Shown: positions 53,258-61,391 of the stretch, one piece after another
Position numbering within the stretch: the stretch's first letter is position 1
How the letters are laid out: each line of letters begins with the position of its first letter
Source of the DNA: JAOUEA01 sp963810915
Lineage (GTDB): Bacteria; Actinomycetota; UBA4738; HRBIN12
Length of the DNA stretch: 64,000 nt
Reading direction: 5' to 3'
NCBI GenBank assembly: GCA_963810915.1
Contig: CAWEPH010000004.1
Span: forward strand, 1 to 64,000
Made by a program: the position numbers and the translations under genes
Notes under the pieces: model-generated
What the model saw: only the letters and a program-made list of their open reading frames with translations
Told to the model about the DNA's origin: nothing
Database searches by the model: none

Positions 53258-53323
53258 GTGTTCGCGCCGGTGGCTGGTCGGCGTGCCGGTCCGCGAGTAT
53301 CGGGCGATCGAGGCCGGTCCTTA
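53258..53323 (+). pseudogene. Fragment of a small XRE-type HTH gene
   Basis: Reads RRWLVGVPVREYRAIEAGP and stops. This matches the second helix region of the XRE-like gene at 17.2 kb (WLVGVIVRE then ELEAG). Only about 20 codons remain, squeezed between the PD40 gene and the truncated hydrolase. Confidence 0.5.
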
Positions 53324-53328
53324 GGGAA

Positions 53329-53964
53329 TCAGGGCTTTCCACCAGCCAGAGGAGATGGAGACAAACCCGCCTCCAGAACTTCAGCCATCGCGGCGCTCCA
53401 CGCGGCCCGCATCGCCGCCGCGTGGCTAGCGAGGTACTCGGTCCGCATGGGCTGGGGGTAGCGGCCAACGATGGACTCGAACGCCAGGACAAGTTCCTCG
53501 ATGCTCCCTTGCTGCGATGCGTCCAATGCCTTCCCCACCACACGAGTGAGCGGACCTTCCGGGTCGATCTGGAATGGCTGCTGGCCGACGATCACTAGCG
53601 ACCGTGCGCGCTCCGGTGCGTATTCTCCGATCCCGAAGCAGAGCCGTCCTCCCCAGGAGATGCCTACGAGGTGTGCACGCTCGATGCCGAGTTCGTCGAG
53701 TACCGCCATCGCGTCGGCGACCCGCAGGGGCATGGCGTAGGACTTCGCGTCGTGCGGCTTGTCGCTCCGCCCGTGACCCCGGTGGTCGACGTAGATGAGC
53801 CGGAACTCCGCGCGTAGTTCCTGCAACGCCCGGGCGATCGGCGAGCCTCGCACCACATCCACAGGATCGAGGAATCCACCAAGGATCACGACCGGGGTGC
53901 CTGCGCCGCCCTCGTCCTCGAAGTAGATCCCTTTGTCGTCAAGGGTGTTCCTGGCATACGGCAT
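53329..53964 (-). pseudogene. Alpha/beta-hydrolase lacking its C-terminal end
   Basis: ATG 53964 begins M-P-Y-A-R-N-T-L-D-D. The N-terminal two thirds are good: TPVVILGGFLDPVDVVRGSP, IYVDHRGHGRSDKPHDAKSY, nucleophile elbow AHLVGISWGGRLCFGIGEYA. The protein stops at 211 residues after EVLEAGLSPSPLAGGKP, before the strand with the catalytic Asp and the final His that a normal 260-280-residue enzyme needs. The missing end coincides with the HTH fragment at 53.26 kb, so a deletion or insertion probably removed it. Confidence 0.65.
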
Positions 53965-54073
53965 AAGCCCTCGCCCGGTCGGCGCGCACATCCTGGCACA
54001 ACGTGGACCCTGACGGCGCGCTCATGTTCCTCAAGACCGCGCGTATGCCCATGCGTGAACCCCGATGTGGCCG

Positions 54074-54096
54074 AGGTCACCTGCGCAAAGTGACCT
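54074..54096 (-). terminator. Hairpin overlapping the stop of the second hydrolase-cyclase gene
   Basis: AGGTCAC-CTGCGCAAA-GTGACCT, a 7-bp perfect stem whose right arm includes part of the stop codon of the gene ending at 54095. Similar placement to the hairpin at 23410. Confidence 0.45.
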
Positions 54097-55429
54097 ACGT
54101 GATCACCCGATACAGGTGCCAGCGGTCGGGTACCCCTTTCAGTTCGTGCTCGCCGCGATCCTCGAAGACCAGTCCCGAACCGGCCACCAGGTCCTTGACG
54201 GTCTGTGAGACCAGGACTTCTGACGGACCCCCGAGCGCGGCAACCCGTGCTCCGATGTGAACCGCGATGCCCCGGACGGCGTCTCCATCAAGCTCCACTT
54301 CGCCCGTGTGCACGCCCGCGCGGATCTGTATCCCGAGGTCGCGGACCGAAGCCGCGATCGCTTGACCACATCGGACCGCACGAGCGGGGCCGTCGAAGGT
54401 CGCCAACAAACCGTCGCCAGTGGAATCCACGTAGCGACCCCGGTGGCGTTCGATCTCAGCGCGAGCACGCTCGTCGTGACGGGCGAGGATCGAACGCCAC
54501 TCGGCGTCGCCCACGGCGCTGAGATGCTCCGTCGACCCGACGATGTCGGTGAACAGGACGGCGGCAAGCACACGGTCTAGATCCGCTGCTTGCGGTGCTA
54601 CCCCGGCGATGCGGCGGATCTCCTCCGTCCAGGAAAGTATGGTCTCCGGCGACCACGACTTCCCCGCCATGTCTCGGAGCTCGGCACCCAGGATCATCGA
54701 GGCGACGTCGCGTGCTCTATCGGAATCGCTCTCTGTCGCGCCCATCGTCAAGATCGTCGTCGGGACCTTCACGGCAGGAAGGAGCGCCCGGACGTCTGAC
54801 TCGTACCAGATCTTCGCGAAGGCTCGTGCGACGTCGGGCGTGCAGGCGTTCCGGCTCGCCTTCGCGATGAAGGCGGCATATGAGACCGGTATCCGGTTGC
54901 CATGAGAGGCCTCGTCCTGGAGGAACGCTCTAGCGTACGCGAGCGTGCCCCACAGCTCGATGTCATGCTGCTCGGCTTCCATGTCCGCAGGGGTGCGGCC
55001 CGAGGGGTAGTCGTGTGCCCAGGCGTACCGGGGGGTCGGTTCCATCCACACGATCGAGTGCACGCGCTCCGGCTTGGAAGCCGCGAGCAGCACATTGGGA
55101 GCCCCTGACTCGAAGACGCCTGTCAAGATCGGCCGCTCCGATCCGACATCGTCCATCACCGTCAGCAGGTCGGAGACCCTCGTCTCGAGGTTGGGGAGTG
55201 CCACGTTGCGGCTCGACAACCCGATGCCGCGGCGATCGTGCAAGATCAACCGCGCGAACGAGGCGACCTCACGGATCCAAAGCGCGCTGAGCGGATCTTC
55301 GGACTCCATGTCGATGTTGCCGGGCCAGTCCGACTGCCAGACCACGTCGATCGGGCCATCGCCGATGACCTGGTAGGCGATGTAGACATCGTCCGGCGTG
55401 ACCGCGTAGTGGGTATCGGTGATCTCCAC
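54095..55429 (-). CDS. Second alpha/beta-hydrolase-like / class III cyclase fusion
   Basis: A 444-residue relative of the 30287 gene, started at GTG 55429 because GGGGAAGGA lies about 8 bases upstream. Residues 1-265: hydrolase fold (DDVYIAYQVIGDGPIDVVWQ, RLILHDRRGIGLSSRNVALP), but the elbow reads PILTGVFESGAPNVLLAASK, so the catalytic Ser is replaced by Phe. Residues 270-444: cyclase domain with LAAVLFTDIVGSTEHLSAVG, YVDSTGDGLLATFDGPARAV and GEHELKGVPDRWHLYRV. As in the other fusion, the dead hydrolase fold probably acts as a ligand sensor. The cyclase part is much more alike between the two genes than the sensor part. Confidence 0.88.
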   Translation of the reverse strand: MEITDTHYAVTPDDVYIAYQVIGDGPIDVVWQSDWPGNIDMESEDPLSALWIREVASFARLILHDRRGIGLSSRNVALPNLETRVSDLLTVMDDVGSERPILTGVFESGAPNVLLAASKPERVHSIVWMEPTPRYAWAHDYPSGRTPADMEAEQHDIELWGTLAYARAFLQDEASHGNRIPVSYAAFIAKASRNACTPDVARAFAKIWYESDVRALLPAVKVPTTILTMGATESDSDRARDVASMILGAELRDMAGKSWSPETILSWTEEIRRIAGVAPQAADLDRVLAAVLFTDIVGSTEHLSAVGDAEWRSILARHDERARAEIERHRGRYVDSTGDGLLATFDGPARAVRCGQAIAASVRDLGIQIRAGVHTGEVELDGDAVRGIAVHIGARVAALGGPSEVLVSQTVKDLVAGSGLVFEDRGEHELKGVPDRWHLYRVIT

Positions 55430-55502
55430 GCTCGCATCCTTCCCCTGACAGGGCCGCGCCGCAACCGGGTGCTCATCGGAACAGAGAAGGGCCGTCGCAG
55501 TC

Positions 55503-55600
55503 ACCGAGGTCGTGATGAACGGGCCACATGGCGCTCGGCTCATCCCTCGTGAAGGGGAGGACCAGGCTGATCACGGCGGCGGCGAGCGCCCCGGCATGCG
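55503..55600 (-). repeat. Three-copy 85-bp repeat, copy 1
   Basis: Shares GAGGTCGTGATGAACGGGCC and CAGGCTGATCACGGCGGCGG with the copies at 56.6 and 57.7 kb; the middle part differs more. It starts about 35 bp past the stop of the minus-strand gene at 55635-56450 and about 75 bp before the start of the cyclase fusion. Confidence 0.85.
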
Positions 55601-55634
55601 ATATCGCTTGCTTCCAGACGCGACACTCGACGGC

Positions 55635-56450
55635 CTACTCCCGTGGCATGTTCGCCGAGTCCCCACGCATGTCGAAGCGATTGCCCAAGGCGCTCGGAAG
55701 GGCTTCAAGGAGTGGGGAGGCCAAGACGGCTTCGATGCACTCCCGGGAACCGCCTACGTACGTCGAGAACCCGTCGATCTCCGTGGCGACGATCCACGCT
55801 CGATCATCTGGCCACCAGTAGTTCGGTGCCTCGCTCCGCCACTGGAACCACCCAGGCAGAGCATCTAGAGGGCCACGGAACATGAGGTAGTGACGGAGCG
55901 CCCAAGTTCCTGCCGTCAACTCCCCCACTGGCGGTCCGGAACGCACGAGATGGATGACGCCTCGCGGGATACCCTCAATGCCGGGTCCGAGATCGCCGTA
56001 ACCGTCCCACAGCATGAACCAGGCGTCTGCCGGACTCGCCGAGTGGGGCTGAAGCACCTGGGCGAGCGCGAGCGCCTCGGTGTCTTCGAGCCACTCGTTG
56101 GGCGGGGACCACTCTCCGCCCCCGGTGCTGATCGCTGTCCAACGCTCGTAGTCGTGGGCATCGAGGTCATCGATGAGCGCCTCGACCTGCATCTCGGGGT
56201 GAATCGTCTTGCCGCGTGCGGATGCGATCTCGGACCAGCGGAGCACGTCGCTCTGCTTGATCGAGTTCCCGAAGAACCGTCGTCCTGGATGGAAGATGCG
56301 TGCGTAAGCCTCGAACCCGCTCGGGACGATCTCGCCGACGAGGACCGCGTCCTCCTCCCGTCCTTGCGGTTGGAGGGCGTCGTTGATCCACATCGTGGGC
56401 TCGGCGTCGGTCCACACCCGGAACGGTCGAGGTGGCGGGAACACAGCCAT
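55635..56450 (-). CDS. Conserved hypothetical protein, 271 residues
   Basis: ATG 56450 starts MAVFPPPRPFRVWTDAEPTM. The sequence is soluble, rich in Trp (QWRSEAPNYWWPDDRAWIVA, AWFMLWDGYGDLGPGIEGIP) and shows no export signal or catalytic motif I recognise. I recall actinobacterial proteins with the same W-W-P-x-D-R-A-W segment annotated only as hypothetical. It lies between two copies of the 85-bp repeat, on the same strand as the cyclase fusion. Confidence 0.65.
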   Translation of the reverse strand: MAVFPPPRPFRVWTDAEPTMWINDALQPQGREEDAVLVGEIVPSGFEAYARIFHPGRRFFGNSIKQSDVLRWSEIASARGKTIHPEMQVEALIDDLDAHDYERWTAISTGGGEWSPPNEWLEDTEALALAQVLQPHSASPADAWFMLWDGYGDLGPGIEGIPRGVIHLVRSGPPVGELTAGTWALRHYLMFRGPLDALPGWFQWRSEAPNYWWPDDRAWIVATEIDGFSTYVGGSRECIEAVLASPLLEALPSALGNRFDMRGDSANMPRE

Positions 56451-56577
56451 GACGACGACAGTATCGGTCGCGTCCAGCCAGGGGCGCTCCTCCGCCTGAT
56501 GATCGAACCCCGTACTCACGCCCCGTGGGTATGAGTTCGACCTCGGTCGCCCACGAGAAGGGTCTATCACAGACGTG

Positions 56578-56665
56578 ACTGAGGTCGTGATGAACGGGCC
56601 AGATCGCTCGTCCATCCCCCATGAAGGGGACGACCAGGCTGATCGCGGCGGCGGCGTGCGCCCCA
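56578..56665 (-). repeat. Three-copy 85-bp repeat, copy 2
   Basis: Nearly identical to copy 3 (GAGGTCGTGATGAACGGGCC, TCGTCCATCCCCCATGAAGG, ACGACCAGGCTGATC). The centre can fold as TCGTCC...CCCC / GGGGACGA. It lies about 34 bp past the stop of the GNAT gene and 130 bp before the hypothetical gene start. Confidence 0.9.
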
Positions 56666-56698
56666 GCGTGAGACAACTTACTGGTCGGGCCTGCTCCC

Positions 56699-57319
56699 TC
56701 AGTGGCGCGTCGCCGGCTGAACGAGTCGACCCAAGGCACCCAGCCACGGCATGCAGTGTTCGGCGTGCGTTCTCCGGATCGACCCTAGGCACCCGTACGA
56801 CCCTCGCGGATGCTCAAAGATCAGCTGTTCGCCGAGCACCTCGTGCCGAGCTCTACCCGCATGAGCGAAGCCGAGTTTCTGCGCCAACCGCGCAGAGGCC
56901 TCGTTGTCCGGGCTTATCGCCGCTCGGACACCGTCCACACCCTGGGTGAAGGCCCAGTCGAGCAGCCCGCGGCACGCCTCTTCGGCGAAGCCGCGTCGCC
57001 GGTAACCGGTGACGACCCGGTAGCCGATCTCGACCCATCCGTCGTCGTCCGGCGGCCCGTGGAAGCCGACCTCCGCGACGGCCTGACCGCGACCGTCGAT
57101 CAGGCGCGCCAGTCGCGTACCCCAGACCAGCAAGCGGGCGTCGAGATCGCCTTCGACGACTCGCGGCGCGAGCCATCCCCACCCGTCGTTGCGCCATTCG
57201 GTGGGGAACGGCGTTCCGAGCAGTCCCTCGGCGCGCTGCCAGTCGGCGGCCATGATCGCGCGCATCGCCTCGCACGACATCGGCGTCATCGCCAAACGCT
57301 GCGTCGGGATCATCGCCAT
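56699..57319 (-). CDS. GNAT-family acetyltransferase, RimJ/RimL type
   Basis: A 206-residue acetyltransferase from ATG 57319. Core: EVGFHGPPDDDGWVEIGYRV, then TGYRRRGFAEEACRGLLDWA with the acetyl-CoA loop R-R-R-G-F-A, and VRAAISPDNEASARLAQKLG with the C-terminal N-x-x-S-x-R-x-x-x-K-L-G-F motif of the RimJ/RimL group. Substrate unknown. An ATG at 57313 would shorten it by two codons. It is followed by copy 2 of the 85-bp repeat. Confidence 0.85.
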   Translation of the reverse strand: MAMIPTQRLAMTPMSCEAMRAIMAADWQRAEGLLGTPFPTEWRNDGWGWLAPRVVEGDLDARLLVWGTRLARLIDGRGQAVAEVGFHGPPDDDGWVEIGYRVVTGYRRRGFAEEACRGLLDWAFTQGVDGVRAAISPDNEASARLAQKLGFAHAGRARHEVLGEQLIFEHPRGSYGCLGSIRRTHAEHCMPWLGALGRLVQPATRH

Positions 57320-57389
57320 CGAAGGCAGCCTAGTCGGCGTCGACCTTGCGGCGGCCTTCCTAAGCATGGCCCAGTCGCTCTTGCCATTC

Positions 57390-57715
57390 CTAGGTGCGCC
57401 AGAGGACGATCTCGTCCTTGATGAGGCCGCTCTCGCGGACGTCCTCAGGACGAACGTTCGTCGGCCATGTCACTCTCTGGGTCGCCGCCTGCAGAAGGTC
57501 TTTGAAACGCTGCGGAGTCGCACTCACTCCCACGAGTAGCGGAGGAGCCACGACGCCGTGTCCTCCAACGATCAGTCGGGACAGGATCGTCCGCTCCTCG
57601 CCGAGCTGAGCGGCTGACCTCGGCCCCAATCCCTTGTGTGTGCTTCGTCGATGATTAGGTAGACGGTCGAGCCCGTCGTTCTGATGCAGCCCCAGATGCT
57701 CTCCGCCACAAGGTG
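57390..57715 (-). pseudogene. Fragment of a DEAD/DEAH helicase or type III restriction subunit
   Basis: Two frames carry helicase pieces: STVYLIIDEAH (about 57670-57640) and, after a frame change, GVVAPPLLVGVSATPQRFKD (motif III S-A-T) followed by RPEDVRESGLIKDEIVLWRT and a stop. The distance between D-E-A-H and S-A-T is normal for helicases of type III restriction systems. Walker A and the C-terminal motor domain are missing, so this is a remnant bounded on one side by copy 3 of the 85-bp repeat. Confidence 0.65.
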
Positions 57716-57739
57716 CTGAGAAGGGCTATTTGCGCATAT

Positions 57740-57824
57740 GACCGAGGTCGTGATGAACGGGCCAGATCGCTCGTCCATCCCCCATGAAGGGGACGACCAG
57801 GCTGATCACGGCGGCGGCGTGCGC
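57740..57824 (-). repeat. Three-copy 85-bp repeat, copy 3
   Basis: Matches copy 2 at nearly every base. On the minus strand all three copies translate in one frame to a similar peptide (AAAVISLVVPFMGDGRAIWP), but codon changes among copies alter residues freely, so coding selection is doubtful. Confidence 0.9.
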
Positions 57825-58317
57825 GGGCGTCCCGCCGTCCGCCAACGCGCGTCGTACCGCGGTTCTGCTCTCATCGCTCACCTTGAGGGTCGCGAGGAGG
57901 ATGCTTGGGGCCTTCTCGGTGCGATCCTCGAGGAGCTCGAGATCGACGAGATGGAGGACGACTTCGCGGAACCACCTGGTCCCGACTGAGCGACTCGTCC
58001 TAGCCCCTCCGCAACCGCTTACGAGTGAGGGCCGGCCGTGGCGGCAGAGGACGTGATTACGCTTGGCTCTTCCCCGGAGCCCACTTTGGCGAGGAAAACG
58101 GTATCGTGCGCCCTTGCGGCCGTCTTGTGCATGAACCCGCTCACGTAGAGGCCACCGGATCCGATCGCGAGCGAGCTTGGCAGGGTGGCCCCCATCTGTT
58201 AGCACCGAGCCGCGGGTCCTGCGAGGCCGATCCTGCCTTGCGGCCCTTCTCCCCGATTTGGACACTGTTACTGAACCTCGCACCCCCCTTCGCGCGTTCT
58301 AACCGGGTGGAGCGAAG
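57825..58317. other. Stretch without a clear gene; possible helicase-related remnant
   Basis: A minus-strand frame at about 58000-57830 reads REVVLHLVDLELLEDRTEKA, then PSILLATLKVSDESRTAVRR, which looks like real protein, possibly the part upstream of the helicase fragment, but it has no start. The right end is the promoter region of the second ECF sigma gene. Confidence 0.35.
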
Positions 58318-58872
58318 ATGACCTGGACATCCGCGGGAAGAAGCGATCCGGTGACGAAGAGCGGTGAAGCCACCGCCGAGGGCTCCTCGGAGACGTTCGA
58401 GGAGTTCTACGAGCGAGAGTTCCGAGCGGTGGTGGGGCTCGCGTATGCGTTGTCGGGGAGCCGATCGGGTGCGGAGGACCTCGCCCAGGAGGCGTTCCTC
58501 CTCGCCCACCGTGACTGGGATCGGATCGGGACGTACGCCCGGCCGGACGTCTGGGTACGTCGGGTGGTCGCCAACCTCTCGGTCTCGGTCTTCAGGCGCC
58601 GCGTGGTGGAGGCGAAGACGCTCGCGTGGATCGCGCTCGGGTACACGCCGGCGTTGCCCGAGCTCTCGGCAGATGACGCCGAGTTCTGGCGCACCGTCCG
58701 ATCGCTACCGCGCCGGCAGGCACAGGTCATCACGCTCCACTACCTGGAAGACCGACCCGTCGCCGAGATCGCGGAGATCCTCGGAACGGCCGAGGGCACG
58801 GTCAAGAAGCACCTGTACGACGGACGGCAGGCCCTCGCCCGCCGCCTCGAGCTCGAGGAGGACGACGTATGA
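58318..58872 (+). CDS. ECF RNA polymerase sigma factor (SigE-type), copy 2
   Basis: A 184-residue ECF sigma factor. ATG 58318 follows GTGGAGCGAAG; a GTG at 58351 is a possible shorter start. Region 2: FEEFYEREFRAVVGLAYALS, RSGAEDLAQEAFLLAHRDWD and RPDVWVRRVVANLSVSVFRR. Region 4: SLPRRQAQVITLHYLEDRPV and LGTAEGTVKKHLYDGRQALA. Its stop overlaps the next ATG by 4 bp, coupling it to a membrane-anchored PD40 protein. Together with the set at 49 kb this makes two such modules in 10 kb. Confidence 0.93.
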   Translation: MTWTSAGRSDPVTKSGEATAEGSSETFEEFYEREFRAVVGLAYALSGSRSGAEDLAQEAFLLAHRDWDRIGTYARPDVWVRRVVANLSVSVFRRRVVEAKTLAWIALGYTPALPELSADDAEFWRTVRSLPRRQAQVITLHYLEDRPVAEIAEILGTAEGTVKKHLYDGRQALARRLELEEDDV

Positions 58873-60075
58873 CGCTCGACACCCGTGCTCGCCGAGCCGC
58901 GCAGGGCATCCGCCGCGCCGTGGAGGTCATGGAGATGTCCACCTCGACGAGGGAACCGGGGAAGGTCGAGCGGTTCGATCGATTCCGCGATCGCAAGCAA
59001 CGGAACCGGCGGATCGGCGCGTTCGTCGTCGTCGCGATGCTCGCCATCGCGACGATCGTCGTAGCCACGAAGGCGCTCCAACGCCGAGACACGGAGGTCC
59101 CCGTGACGCCGCCCTCTTCCCAGAGCGGCAGGATCGTGTTCGGGGAGCAAGGCCACGGCGGGAATGATTCGAACCACCTCTTCACGATGAACGCGGATGG
59201 CACCGATGTCCGTGCTCTCTCGGTGGAGAGCCAATGCATGTCATGGGCACCCGACGGCAGCAAGATCCTCATCGGGGTGGAGGAAGATTCGAGCACGCCC
59301 GTTCGGCCGGCCATCATCAACCCGGATGGGACCGGATACACCGAGCTCGGGACCGGATACACCACGATCGATGCCAACGGAGCACCATCCTGAATCTTGG
59401 ATGTGGATCCTTCTCGCCCGACGGCACCCGGACTCGTGCTCGGAGGAATCACCGAGTTCGAGCCTGCTCTCTACTTCCCTCGGGAGCACGGGATCTTCAC
59501 GGTGCGAGCATCCGATGGTGGCGACCTCGGTCCGGGTCACGCCCCGGAATGGAACGAATCCGAGCTATTCCCCGAACGGAGCGCAGGTCGTCTTCCAAGG
59601 GGTCCAGGGAGCGCACGGCGCGTGTCTATGCCCACTCTCCCCCCGGCGGCCGCTCGTTCACGTGCCCAAAGGGCACCTATCGCATCGGCGAATTCGATGG
59701 CTCCGTCTTGGTGGTGAACGCCGACGGTACCGGCCTGCATCGGATCGCGTCCATATGGTCGGCTTGCACTTCCCCCCGAGCTGGTCGCCGGACGGACGGT
59801 GGATCTTGTTCTCGGACGAGGGCGGGTGGTCTACGTCGTTCACCCGGACGGGACCGGGCTTCGTCGCATCACGCTGGAGATCGGTTCCGAGACTGCGTTA
59901 CGTGGACTAGCCGTCATGGTCTCCCGACGGCACGCGCTTCGTGTTCGTCGGACTGTCGGGCTCCGATGGGTCCAATCTCTTCACGGCGCGGGCAGATGGC
60001 AGCGATGTCGAGCAGATCACACACACGCACGGCATCGCCTACCGCGGCACAGCTTGGGGAACGAACGCCGGTTGA
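58869..60075 (+). pseudogene. Membrane-anchored PD40 propeller partner of ECF sigma copy 2, frameshifted
   Basis: ATG 58869 overlaps the sigma stop. Residues 1-50 cytosolic (RFDRFRDRKQRNRRIGAF), one helix (VVVAMLAIATIVVATKAL), then PD40 repeats: LFTMNADGTDVRALSVESQC, SWAPDGSKILIGVEED. From about 59390 the frame changes repeatedly, yet the repeats go on (FSPDGTR, ASDGGDL, SWSPDGRWILFSDEGG, VYVVHPDGTGLRRITLE, TARADGSDVEQITHTHG) to a proper end AWGTNAG and stop at 60075. About six indels would restore a protein of about 400 residues. It is the presumed sensor/anti-sigma of the module. Confidence 0.75.
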
Positions 60076-60100
60076 CACGATGAGTACTTCGGGAGGAACC

Positions 60101-61162
60101 ATGCGCGCTATCTGGAAGCTGGCTATCGCTCTTCCACTGTCGGCATCGGTCGTGGTGGGCTGCACGCGAACGGTGGAGCCTCCGCCGACCGTGAGCTCTT
60201 CCGAAACGCCCGCGCCGACCGTGAGCTCTTCCGAAACGCCGGCGGTGGGGGTGCTACCGCCCGGCACGATCGTGTTCGGCCGATGGGAGCGGGCGGTGAA
60301 GGACCAAGTGCTCTTCACGGTGAACCCGGATGGGAGCGATCTGCACCAAGTGATCCCCGGTAAGCCGGTCGCCACCGAGTGCCCGCACTGGTCCCCGGAC
60401 GCGAGCCGGATCCTCGCCTGCTCGGGGGTTTCCCTCGTTCACTCGGCCGCACGCGATGCCGTTGGCCAGGTCATCGATCCCGCCACCGGCCGCTCCCGGA
60501 ACCTGGTGCCCTCACCGAAACCCGGGGCGCTCTTCGGGTGCAATCGCCTGTCCCCGGACGGGAAACGGTTGCTCTGCGGTCAATACGACCAGCCGGCGGG
60601 GATCTTTTCCGTCCGCTACTCGGATCTGGGCGATCTCACGAGGATCACGTCCAACCCGGGCGGCACCGATGAAGCGCTCGACTACTCGCCGGACGGCAGG
60701 CAAGTGTTCTTCGCACGGACGCACCCTGACCGGCATGCGGCGTGGTACACGGCGTTCTTCGTCGTGAACGTGAACGGTACCGGCCTGCGGCGGATCACGC
60801 CGTGGCTGTTGCCGGATTCCACCCGGATCGACGAGGGCAGTTGGTCGCCGGATGGGAAGTGGATCCTTTACGACCGGGACGAGCAGATCCATGTGGTTCG
60901 ACCCGACGGCAGCGACGATCATGTGATCCAGATCGACGTGCCCGGAAGTGAGGACGCGCTCGCGCTCTATCCGGATTGGTCGCCGGACGGCCGCTGGATC
61001 GTCTTCTCGATGAGCCTTCCGGGCGAGGATGTCCTCAACCTGTACGTGATGCGGGCGGACGGCAGCGACGTGCGTCAGATCACGAAGGCACGGCCGGGTC
61101 GGCCGGGGGAAGGGGACGAGTATCCCGACTGGGGGGTAAGTCCCTCTAGCAAGATTGGATGA
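60101..61162 (+). CDS. PD40 (TolB-like) propeller lipoprotein
   Basis: ATG 60101 lies 5 bases after GGGAGGAA. Signal peptide with lipobox (LAIALPLSASVVVGCTR, Cys about residue 21), a Thr/Ser/Pro linker made by a 27-bp tandem repeat, then six or seven PD40 repeats (VLFTVNPDGSDLHQVIPG, PHWSPDASRILACSG, GSWSPDGKWILYDRD, YPDWSPDGRWIVFSMS, LYVMRADGSDVRQITK). The 353-residue product is intact, unlike its upstream paralogue 25 bp away. Likely an outer propeller binding protein of the sigma module. Confidence 0.88.
   Translation: MRAIWKLAIALPLSASVVVGCTRTVEPPPTVSSSETPAPTVSSSETPAVGVLPPGTIVFGRWERAVKDQVLFTVNPDGSDLHQVIPGKPVATECPHWSPDASRILACSGVSLVHSAARDAVGQVIDPATGRSRNLVPSPKPGALFGCNRLSPDGKRLLCGQYDQPAGIFSVRYSDLGDLTRITSNPGGTDEALDYSPDGRQVFFARTHPDRHAAWYTAFFVVNVNGTGLRRITPWLLPDSTRIDEGSWSPDGKWILYDRDEQIHVVRPDGSDDHVIQIDVPGSEDALALYPDWSPDGRWIVFSMSLPGEDVLNLYVMRADGSDVRQITKARPGRPGEGDEYPDWGVSPSSKIG
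60187..60241 (+). repeat. 27-bp tandem duplication in the linker
   Basis: CGACCGTGAGCTCTTCCGAA and the next 7 bases occur twice; the unit is a multiple of three and doubles the linker peptide PTVSSSETPA. Confidence 0.9.
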
Positions 61163-61391
61163 CCCGTTTGACGTCGTCTCGCCATCGGCGGCGGCGCGAG
61201 TCCGCGCCCCGTCTCGGCGTCTGTACCACTTTCACCCTCCCGCCCCTTCCTTTCCCCTTAGATGCGTGACGGGAGATCAGATAAGAGAGACGAAACGCCG
61301 CATGTGGCAAGGGCGCTCTGACCTGCGGCTTTGACCGCACAGCACACTTGACTACGGTGGTGATCGGCAAGCCATCGACACAGGGGCGGTG
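61163..61391. other. Upstream region of the hydrolase gene
   Basis: No gene or strong hairpin seen; contains an AT-richer piece (GATCAGATAAGAGAGACGAA) that may be part of a promoter. Confidence 0.3.

Noticed and set aside
55503..57824. Conserved peptide encoded by the three 85-bp repeats
   Set aside because: The shared peptide follows from shared DNA; differences between copies change amino acids freely and each frame ends or merges differently.
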